Source: an uncultured Clostridia bacterium (lineage in GTDB: Bacteria; Bacillota; Clostridia; Oscillospirales; Acutalibacteraceae). From it: 6,165 nucleotides of DNA. The stretch spans positions 1 through 6,165 of the forward strand of contig CALYNN010000097.1 of assembly GCA_945221685.1 (NCBI GenBank), read 5' to 3'. The position numbers and the translations under genes were made by a program. Numbering within the stretch: position 1 is the stretch's first letter; every line of letters begins with the position of its first letter. Below are positions 1 to 5,145 of the stretch, in pieces. The notes below the pieces were generated by a model. It made no database searches. It was not told the DNA's origin and saw only the letters and a list, made by a program, of their open reading frames with translations.

Positions 1-1309
1 CAACATTAGCACCGCTATATCCTACAACTGAATATACTACCGAAGAAATGATAGTAGCAATACCTGCGGAAAGCTTTGTAATAAAGCTCTGACCTGAGAA
101 GAATACGCCGTCGGTACGAACGCCGTTTGTATATTCCTCATAGTCAACGCAGTCGGCAATCATAACTGACTGAAGAACATTGATACCGCCGAAGGAAGCA
201 CTTGCAAGCAGCATACAAATGCCAATCATAATTGACCAGAAAGTAGTTGTTAAATCACCGCCCGATAACTTGTAGAATACAAATATAAGGGCAAAAGGAA
301 CTGCGCCTGCGATTGAGTAGAAATTATAAAGGGATTTCTTTTCAAATTTGCGGGTCAAAACAGGAGTGATGCCCATTGCAACAAACTGGCCCACAAAAAG
401 TCCTACTGCAACACTGCCAAGACCGATTAAGATTTTGAAATTTATTCCGGTAATGGCTCCATCGGCGTCGGTTACAAGAATATTCATAATATTACCGTTT
501 GCATAGTAGTAGGTAACAAGAGTCATTGCTACAATCATAAGAAGCTGAATGGGGCTTCTTAAAATACCGGAAATAAGAATTTGTCTGAATGGCTTATTAT
601 CAAACATAATTTTGAAATTTTCTTTAAAGCCGTAGTGTCTTTCGGATTTTTCAACCTTTTCTCTTGTGAATATACCTGCAAATTCAAACAAAACAGAAGC
701 AATTACAGTGAAAATTACAGCGGTTACGATAAATGCCTTTTGCATATCGCCGTCAAATGCGCCTGCAAGTGCCTGTGCAACCTGAACAACAAGAACGCCG
801 ATACCGCCCACGCCTGCTACAATACGGGCAAGGCCGAGAAGCTTAGCTCTGTCGTTTTCACTCTCTGTCATTAGCGAGGTAATTCCCCAAAGCGGAATAT
901 CGCAAACAGTAAAGCACATTCCCCAAGCTATATAGGAAACTGCCGCCCAAGCAACAATAAGCACCTTTTGAGTTGCTGTTGAAGCCTCGGCATAATTTCC
1001 GTTAATAAAGGCAAGAATTGTTACAACGCCGATAATTGCGGGGAAAATAATAAGATACGGTCTGCATTTACCCCATTTTGTTCTCGTCTTATCAACGATA
1101 GTACCCATCATTGGGTCGTTGATAGCGTCCCACACTCTGGCAATAGTAAAAATCCATCCCAATGCCATAGCAGGAAGACAAATTACATTTTGAAAATAAA
1201 AATAAAGTCCGGTAGCAACAATATTATAAATAAGGTTTTGACCGAACATACCCACAAGGTAGCCACCAAGCTCCTTACGAGTATAGGTGCGAACTCCTTT
1301 TTCGCCCAT
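1..1309 (-). CDS. GPH (MelB-type) sugar:cation symporter, C-terminus cut by left edge
   Basis: This inner-membrane secondary transporter of the glycoside-pentoside-hexuronide family probably imports a sugar or glycoside with Na+ or H+. The minus-strand frame is open for 436 codons from ATG at 1307-1309 to the left edge. The first half carries the family signature around residues 58-84: WDAINDPMMG, then a TKWGK-RPY loop. D61 and D65 line up with the MelB cation-site aspartates D55 and D59. D137, in CDIPLW, lines up with MelB D124. The second half has DCVDYEEYTNG (386-396) and a GVFFSGQSF-TKL stretch, both typical of the family. FGQN at 22-25 puts N where MelB has D19, a sugar-binding residue, so melibiose specificity should not be assumed. 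Hydrophobic segments fit a 12-helix fold, with about the last 20-50 residues missing. The start is set by AAGGAG (1318-1323) 8 nt upstream. Family is secure; substrate is unknown. Confidence 0.93.
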   Translation of the reverse strand, partial: MGEKGVRTYTRKELGGYLVGMFGQNLIYNIVATGLYFYFQNVICLPAMALGWIFTIARVWDAINDPMMGTIVDKTRTKWGKCRPYLIIFPAIIGVVTILAFINGNYAEASTATQKVLIVAWAAVSYIAWGMCFTVCDIPLWGITSLMTESENDRAKLLGLARIVAGVGGIGVLVVQVAQALAGAFDGDMQKAFIVTAVIFTVIASVLFEFAGIFTREKVEKSERHYGFKENFKIMFDNKPFRQILISGILRSPIQLLMIVAMTLVTYYYANGNIMNILVTDADGAITGINFKILIGLGSVAVGLFVGQFVAMGITPVLTRKFEKKSLYNFYSIAGAVPFALIFVFYKLSGGDLTTTFWSIMIGICMLLASASFGGINVLQSVMIADCVDYEEYTNGVRTDGVFFSGQSFITKLSAGIATIISSVVYSVVGYSGANV

Positions 1310-1325
1310 TAAATCCTCTCCTTAC

Positions 1326-1337
1326 ATAAGTGCCAAA
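1326..1337. promoter_or_regulatory. copy 2 of 12-bp motif, in the symporter 5' leader
   Basis: The sequence ATAAGTGCCAAA repeats the motif found 62 bp away at 1388-1399 in the same orientation. It overlaps a small inverted repeat, GTGC-CAAA-GCAC (1330-1341), just upstream of the symporter ribosome binding site. Two copies bracketing a promoter fit repression by a dimeric sugar-responsive regulator, but no regulator gene is in the window. Confidence 0.3.
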
Positions 1338-1362
1338 GCACCTTTTAATATATGATAATAAT

Positions 1363-1391
1363 ATAATAACAATTTTTATATAAAAACACAA
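1363..1391 (-). promoter_or_regulatory. candidate sigma-A promoter of the GPH symporter
   Basis: Reading the minus strand, TTGTGT (1386-1391) is followed after 17 bp by TATTAT (1363-1368), about 55 bp upstream of the symporter start. The region is very AT-rich, so alternatives exist, for example TTGTTA to TATTAA a little further downstream. It lies after the PAP2 terminator, which supports a separate promoter for the transporter. Confidence 0.45.
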
Positions 1392-1399
1392 GTGCTAAA
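1388..1399. promoter_or_regulatory. copy 1 of 12-bp motif, possible operator overlapping the -35
   Basis: The plus-strand sequence is ACAAGTGCTAAA. It matches ATAAGTGCCAAA at 1326-1337 in 10 of 12 positions. This copy overlaps the candidate -35 box of the symporter promoter, where a repressor or activator could act. The repeat is seen directly; the regulatory role is inferred. Confidence 0.3.
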
Positions 1400-1420
1400 A
1401 GAAAACAATTTGTTAAACTA

Positions 1421-1458
1421 TAATAAAAAACAGAGGTAATGCAAAAGCAAAACCTCTG
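1421..1458 (-). terminator. Rho-independent terminator of the PAP2 gene
   Basis: A 7-bp stem (CAGAGGT 1431-1437 with ACCTCTG 1452-1458) can be extended across a 2x2 AA/AA internal loop by TGC/GCA around an AAAA loop. On the minus strand it is followed at once by TTTTTTATTA (1421-1430). It starts about 18 bp after the PAP2 stop codon, so it closes that transcript before the symporter promoter. The plus-strand side has no T run, so it acts in one direction. Confidence 0.8.
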
Positions 1459-1476
1459 ATAAGCATTAAAGCTATT

Positions 1477-2370
1477 TTATTTATCCTCGCCCATTAACTG
1501 CTTCCAATGGATTTTACAGTATTCCTTGCCGTCTATTGCAGGGTACTTTTCATCATCAACCCTTGCGGCGTTGAAGCACTTGTACTCGCCTTCATAGGCG
1601 CAAACCTGTTCGCCGCCCTCGGAAAGCGACGGAATAAAGGCATAAAGAAAAATTCCGACAACTGCAAGAATAATTACGGCAGGAGCCGCCTTACCCTTTG
1701 TTTTTTCGGTAATCCTTTTGAAAAGCCTTGCGGCATCAAACTTGTCATCGGCATTGTTTTTTGTAAACAGGAGCATTACAAGCTTCATAAGAAAATATCC
1801 GCAAATACCTGCAACAAGACCCACAAATATGCCACCCAAAACATCGGAGGCGTAATGAACCATAAGATAAATACGGCTGCCGGCTGTGCACAGGGCAATT
1901 ACAGGGAATATGTAGGCAATTTTCTTTTTATCGCTTTTAAAGCAAAGGAACATAGCGGTAGCAAGCTCCACAGCCCCTGTTGTATGACCTGAGGGGAACG
2001 AATAATCGCTTTCGGAAAGAGAGCCTGCAAACTGATACCAGCCGAGAAAATCGGCGTTATCCTGCAGGGTATTATACGGACGAACGCGAAGGAACAAAGG
2101 CTTTGCCACAACATTAGTTACAAGAGTTCCCACCAACACGGCAAAAATTATAGTAAAGCCGTATTTTCTTGATTTTTTAAAGAAGCAAAGCACTATTCCG
2201 AAAATTACAACAGGAATCATAAATGCTTCGTCACCGAAGGTTGTAAAAAACTTTGCAACATAATTCAAAAGCTCGTTTTGAATTGAACCAAAGAAGTGAA
2301 ACACCCATAAATCAAAATTATAAAAAATTTTGTCTATGCTTTCACCGAGAGTTAACATAACAGGAAACAT
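1477..2370 (-). CDS. PAP2-superfamily membrane phosphatase with Cys/His C-terminal tail
   Basis: This 297-residue integral membrane protein belongs to the type 2 phosphatidic acid phosphatase family. Members hydrolyse lipid phosphates or diphosphates such as phosphatidate, phosphatidylglycerol phosphate or undecaprenyl diphosphate at the outer face of the membrane. All three catalytic motifs are complete: K90-x6-R97-P98; P126-S-G-H129; S165-R166-x5-H172-x3-D176. H129 and H172 are the expected nucleophile and acid-base pair. Hydrophobic segments fit six helices around these motifs. A seventh (about 230-247) is followed by a roughly 50-residue polar tail with C257, C265, C285 and H288 (YCKIH), an unusual addition that may bind metal. 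ATG at 2368-2370 is chosen because GGAG lies 7 nt upstream (2378-2381). It has its own promoter and terminator. The exact lipid substrate cannot be read from sequence. Confidence 0.93.
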   Translation of the reverse strand: MFPVMLTLGESIDKIFYNFDLWVFHFFGSIQNELLNYVAKFFTTFGDEAFMIPVVIFGIVLCFFKKSRKYGFTIIFAVLVGTLVTNVVAKPLFLRVRPYNTLQDNADFLGWYQFAGSLSESDYSFPSGHTTGAVELATAMFLCFKSDKKKIAYIFPVIALCTAGSRIYLMVHYASDVLGGIFVGLVAGICGYFLMKLVMLLFTKNNADDKFDAARLFKRITEKTKGKAAPAVIILAVVGIFLYAFIPSLSEGGEQVCAYEGEYKCFNAARVDDEKYPAIDGKEYCKIHWKQLMGEDK

Positions 2371-2406
2371 ATTTTTTCTCCTTCTTAATATAGATTTAAC
2401 ATAAAT

Positions 2407-2435
2407 ATTTTACCAAATACATTAATAAAATTCAA
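2407..2435 (-). promoter_or_regulatory. sigma-A promoter of the PAP2 gene
   Basis: On the minus strand, TTGAAT (2430-2435) and TAAAAT (2407-2412) are separated by exactly 17 bp. Each differs from the sigma-A consensus at few positions. Transcription would start near 2400, giving a leader of about 30 nt that contains the GAAGGAG ribosome binding site. It lies in the 175-bp gap shared with the divergent J-protein gene. Confidence 0.65.
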
Positions 2436-2545
2436 CATAATAATAGATTAATGTAAAAAAAGATTTAAATGCTGTACTATTTTTATTAATACAAATTTAA
2501 AATATATGTGGTAATATCAATCAAAATTATTTAAAAGGATAATAT

Positions 2546-3343
2546 ATGATAACAAATCCATATAAGGTTTTAGGTGTTCCTGACGGTGCAAGCCTTGACG
2601 AATGCACAAGAGCATATAAAAAGCTGGCAAAAAAGTACCATCCGGACTTAAATCCTAATGACAAAGCAGCCGAGATAAAAATGGCTGAAATCAATGCGGC
2701 GTATGACCAAATCAAAAACGGCACTGCCTTCCATCAAGGCTATGGAGGTCAGGCGCGGCAGAGCGCAGCCTCGGTAGACAGCTATCTGAATTCTGCGGCT
2801 CAGTTTATAAAAAGCGGTCAGTACACTCAGGCTATTAATCTTCTTAATTCCATTGAGGACCGCGACTCTCGTTGGTACTACCTTTCCGCCCTTGCAAATA
2901 TGGCCTTAGACAACAGGAGCGTTGCCGAGGATCATATAAGAACGGCTTATGCCAAGGAGCCGGATAACGACGCCTACCGACAGGCATACGAAAGCATTAC
3001 AAACGGAATTAATCCCCTTAACTACAATCCGTTTTCATCGTTTTTTGATTTTTCCGATATATATGACAACGATAACACAGGCGGCTATTACAGTGAAAGC
3101 AATTCGGAAAACAAAAGAACCTACACTTACAGAGGCGGCTGCTTAGGCAGAATTTTAAGAATAATTTTTATTATTATGGTAATTAGGCTGATTTTGAGGT
3201 TTGTATTTACCGTAGGCAGTGGCTTTAACGCAAAACGAAGCTACACTCCTCCTGCGAGCAGTTATTCACAGGAATACGGAGAAAGCGGCAACAACAGCGG
3301 AAATTATTTCGGAGAAAGCAATTCTCCCGCAGAAAGTGCCTGA
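2546..3343 (+). CDS. membrane-anchored J-domain (DnaJ-like) protein with TPR-like helices
   Basis: This 265-residue protein starts with a J domain (about residues 4-60) bearing the HPD motif at 32-34, which stimulates the ATPase of DnaK-type Hsp70. The basic helix II (YKKLAKKY) precedes it and EINAAYDQI lies in the last helix. A short Gly/Gln-rich linker (61-78) leads to two TPR-like helical hairpins (about 80-150), suited to client binding. A low-complexity stretch rich in Asn, Ser, Tyr and Asp follows, then one transmembrane helix (about 201-222) and a Ser/Gly/Asn-rich tail. It lacks the DnaJ zinc finger and C-terminal client domains, so it is not DnaJ itself but a type III J-protein. The J domain should be cytoplasmic. 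AAAAGGA (2533-2539) sits 6 nt before the ATG. A -10-like TAAAAT lies at 2498-2503 without a convincing -35. It is likely cotranscribed with the zinc-ribbon gene 19 bp downstream. The client is unknown. Confidence 0.9.
   Translation: MITNPYKVLGVPDGASLDECTRAYKKLAKKYHPDLNPNDKAAEIKMAEINAAYDQIKNGTAFHQGYGGQARQSAASVDSYLNSAAQFIKSGQYTQAINLLNSIEDRDSRWYYLSALANMALDNRSVAEDHIRTAYAKEPDNDAYRQAYESITNGINPLNYNPFSSFFDFSDIYDNDNTGGYYSESNSENKRTYTYRGGCLGRILRIIFIIMVIRLILRFVFTVGSGFNAKRSYTPPASSYSQEYGESGNNSGNYFGESNSPAESA
2737..2774. other. GC-rich imperfect inverted repeat within the J-protein linker
   Basis: About 69% of bases in 2741-2775 are G or C, well above the surrounding gene. GCGC (2753-2756) pairs with GCGC (2763-2766) around a 6-nt loop. 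AGGCT (2737-2741) or GAGG (2745-2748) can pair with AGCCT or CCTC at 2767-2772. It encodes the linker just after the J domain and keeps the reading frame. It may be only a compositional fluctuation in a Gly/Ala/Arg linker, or a small palindromic repeat inserted in frame. Confidence 0.3.
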
Positions 3344-3347
3344 TACT

Positions 3348-3354
3348 AAAGGAG
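3348..3354 (+). promoter_or_regulatory. ribosome binding site that fixes the zinc-ribbon gene start at 3363
   Basis: AAAGGAG lies 8 nt before ATG 3363. The frame is open further upstream to an ATG at 3219, but that stretch lies inside the J-protein gene in another frame and has no comparable site. The start at 3363 gives a plausible protein beginning MKKF. Confidence 0.8.
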
Positions 3355-3362
3355 CATTACCG

Positions 3363-3809
3363 ATGAAAAAGTTTTTAAATAATTTAGGATTGAAATTTCA
3401 GCGTTTTATGGCAGGCAGATACGGCACTGACCAACTGTTCAGAGCTTTGCTTATTGCTTATTTGGCAGTAATGATTATTAATGCCGTAGTCGGCAGGCTT
3501 TCAAAAATTGCCTATTACGCATTATACGCAGCAGGACTTATTATTTTGATTTACGCATTTTTCAGAGTATTTTCAAAAAACACCGAAATGCGCTCATACG
3601 AAAACAGGCAATACCTTGCCTTTATCGGAAAAATAAAAAACAGCATTGCGCTGAAAAGGGATAAATTTTCTCAAAGAAAAACCCACAAGTTTGTAAAATG
3701 CAAATCCTGCAAAAGAGTGTTAAGACTTCCCCGTCACAAAGGAAAAATTAAGGTAAGCTGCCCTCACTGCAAAAACGAATTTATTATAAACACAGGAAAA
3801 AAGGTCTGA
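3363..3809 (+). CDS. small membrane protein with C-terminal zinc ribbon
   Basis: This 148-residue protein has a basic N-terminus (MKKFLNN to about residue 20), two closely spaced hydrophobic helices (about 25-44 and 49-70) and a basic linker. The C-terminus is a treble-clef/zinc-ribbon-like module with C113-x2-C116 and C133-x2-C136 (KCKSCKR, then CPHCKNEF). The positive-inside rule suggests both ends are cytoplasmic, with the ribbon free to bind Zn2+ and a partner or nucleic acid. It sits 19 bp after the J-protein gene on the same strand with its own AAAGGAG, so the two are probably one operon. Canonical DnaJ carries Cys-rich zinc modules that this J-protein lacks, which makes a cooperating role attractive, but that is inference. 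No named family was recognised and no enzymatic motif is visible. The stop codon lies inside the following terminator stem. Confidence 0.85.
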   Translation: MKKFLNNLGLKFQRFMAGRYGTDQLFRALLIAYLAVMIINAVVGRLSKIAYYALYAAGLIILIYAFFRVFSKNTEMRSYENRQYLAFIGKIKNSIALKRDKFSQRKTHKFVKCKSCKRVLRLPRHKGKIKVSCPHCKNEFIINTGKKV

Positions 3810-3833
3810 CCGAGGTCAGACCTTTCATCTTTT
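3797..3833. terminator. bidirectional Rho-independent terminator between convergent genes
   Basis: AAGGTCTGAC (3801-3810) pairs perfectly with GTCAGACCTT (3815-3824) around a CGAG loop; A3800-T3825 adds one more pair. On the minus strand the stem is followed by a run of six Ts (complement of 3797-3802, partly in the stem). On the plus strand TTTCATCTTTT follows. It therefore serves both the J-protein/zinc-ribbon operon and the aldolase operon converging from the right. The zinc-ribbon stop codon (3807-3809) is part of the stem. Confidence 0.88.
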
Positions 3834-3857
3834 AGAAAGCATCAAAAAATGCCAAAA

Positions 3858-5078
3858 TTATTTCTCGTCGATTTTCTTAGAATATTTTGCAAGGTAAACG
3901 GTTCTCATAAGGAAGCATTCTGCTTTGGGAACATAATGAGGACGGTTGAAAATATCACCATCAACCTGAGCCTCGCAGCCCTTTTCCATTATGATTTCAA
4001 GCGCCTGCAAATCGCCTGCACTGTTACCTGTTACAAGAGCTCCGTTACCCTCTACCAAAACAGCATTTCTGTCTTCAATTGCCTTGCCGATTTCATTTGC
4101 ACATTCATCGGTGTCGCCGTCAATCCACGGTGCAGATTTAACATCAATGCCTGCAATCTGGGCAAAATCGTCTATCATAGGAAGCATTGTTTCGCCGAGG
4201 CAGGAAACTGCAACAACATAGGGATTGGCAATATGCTTAATCATTGTGCAATCCTCTTCCTTATAAATTGCTCTGTGAATTTTTGCCCATTTCGGATCTA
4301 TTCCGTTATCGCCCATACCGGTTGACCTATTAACATCAACCTTTTTGCCGCCGTCGTATGTAAGTGTAAATACATCGCCAACTCTTACAGATGAGCCTAA
4401 ATCGCAAATCTGCTGAGGCATTTTGCCTGCGCCTTTTTTATTAAGATAGAAATCAAGCTTTGCATCCTCGGAATATACCTTATCCCAGGAATGACGAAGA
4501 TAGTTATCCTTAATTACCTTTTCACAGCAGCTTTCAAGAGCCTCTGCCACCTCAAATGCTTCTTCAAAGCTTTTGCCCATGCAAAGCGTACCGTGGTGCT
4601 TAAGAAGAATTGCGGGGCAATCGGGATTTTCAAGCATACAAGCCTCAACCTTTTTACGCAACGGATTTGTGGTTGACATAGCGTAGGCGGCAACAGGTAC
4701 TCTGTCGCCAAGAACACCCCTGAACTCGCTGTAAACATTTCTGATTTCCATACCTGTAATGCTGACAACTGTTGCAGCCTTTTGGTGAGTATGAATAACA
4801 AAGTTTACAAGGGGATGATGCTTATAAGAATCTGCGTGAATACCCTTTTCCGATGAAGGCTTAATATCGCCCTCGTAGGAGCAGTCGTCAATATTAACAA
4901 CTACAACCTCGTCTGGTGTAAGAGTATCATAGGCTCTTCCTGAGGGAGTGATAACAAACTGTGTATCGCTGATTCTTGCGGAAACATTACCCCAAGTACG
5001 AGCAATAAGACCGTTTTCAAGAAGTCTTTTGCCGGCTTCAACGACTAATTTTTTTGCTTCTTCAATTTCGTAAGCCAT
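3858..5078 (-). CDS. tandem class II aldolase/adducin-domain protein
   Basis: This 406-residue cytoplasmic protein contains two class II aldolase/adducin-like domains. The family cleaves or epimerises phosphorylated sugars such as fuculose-, rhamnulose- or ribulose-phosphate through a Zn2+ or other divalent metal. Domain 1 (about 1-205) is complete: GNVSAR (30-35), TPSG (44-47), E77 in PSSEKG, H96-T-H98 and H161-H162-G. Of these, E77, H96, H98 and H162 match the FucA metal and catalytic set. Domain 2 (about 225-385) keeps the fold pattern (IANPYVVAVSCLGETMLP, DDFAQIAGIDV, AVLVEGNGALVTG) but lacks the HTH and HHG histidines, so it is probably non-catalytic. Single-domain family members are near 210-230 residues, about half this length. 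ATG 5076-5078 has AGGAG 6 nt upstream (5085-5089). It lies 67 bp after the aminotransferase gene and is probably cotranscribed. Substrate is unknown. Confidence 0.88.
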   Translation of the reverse strand: MAYEIEEAKKLVVEAGKRLLENGLIARTWGNVSARISDTQFVITPSGRAYDTLTPDEVVVVNIDDCSYEGDIKPSSEKGIHADSYKHHPLVNFVIHTHQKAATVVSITGMEIRNVYSEFRGVLGDRVPVAAYAMSTTNPLRKKVEACMLENPDCPAILLKHHGTLCMGKSFEEAFEVAEALESCCEKVIKDNYLRHSWDKVYSEDAKLDFYLNKKGAGKMPQQICDLGSSVRVGDVFTLTYDGGKKVDVNRSTGMGDNGIDPKWAKIHRAIYKEEDCTMIKHIANPYVVAVSCLGETMLPMIDDFAQIAGIDVKSAPWIDGDTDECANEIGKAIEDRNAVLVEGNGALVTGNSAGDLQALEIIMEKGCEAQVDGDIFNRPHYVPKAECFLMRTVYLAKYSKKIDEK

Positions 5079-5108
5079 AGTTTTCTCCTATACATAAATA
5101 ATGGTTTA

Positions 5109-5134
5109 AAGGGAGCAGGTAATCCTGCTCCCTT
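5109..5134 (-). terminator. perfect 11-bp hairpin between aminotransferase and aldolase genes
   Basis: AAGGGAGCAGG (5109-5119) and CCTGCTCCCTT (5124-5134) form a perfect stem with a TAAT-type tetraloop (ATTA on the transcript strand). It starts 11 bp after the aminotransferase stop and ends 30 bp before the aldolase start. On the minus strand only TTTAAACC follows, so the U tract is poor. It may be a leaky terminator, an mRNA-stabilising stem or a processing site that sets the ratio of the two proteins. No clear promoter was found between it and the aldolase gene. Confidence 0.55.
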
Positions 5135-5145
5135 GCCGATTTCAA

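Noticed and set aside
581..874. 97-codon plus-strand open frame rich in Cys and Asn
   Set aside because: It is antisense to the symporter, whose protein is continuous and well conserved through this region.
1405..1415. AACAATTTGTT palindrome as a Rex (NADH-sensing) operator
   Set aside because: Known Rex sites are longer TTGTT(A/G)A...T(T/C)AACAA repeats. Here the arms are short and the spacing is wrong, in a region where AT-rich palindromes arise by chance.
1507..1992. 161-codon plus-strand open frame
   Set aside because: It lies antisense inside the PAP2 gene, whose motifs are intact, and matches no recognised family.
3219..3362. Longer N-terminus for the zinc-ribbon protein starting at ATG 3219
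   Set aside because: The extension lies within the J-protein gene in another frame, is low-complexity and has no good ribosome binding site. ATG 3363 has AAAGGAG at 8 nt.
3849..4325. 158-codon plus-strand open frame
   Set aside because: It is antisense to the 3' part of the aldolase gene, has no convincing ribosome binding site and reads as a shadow of the real coding frame.
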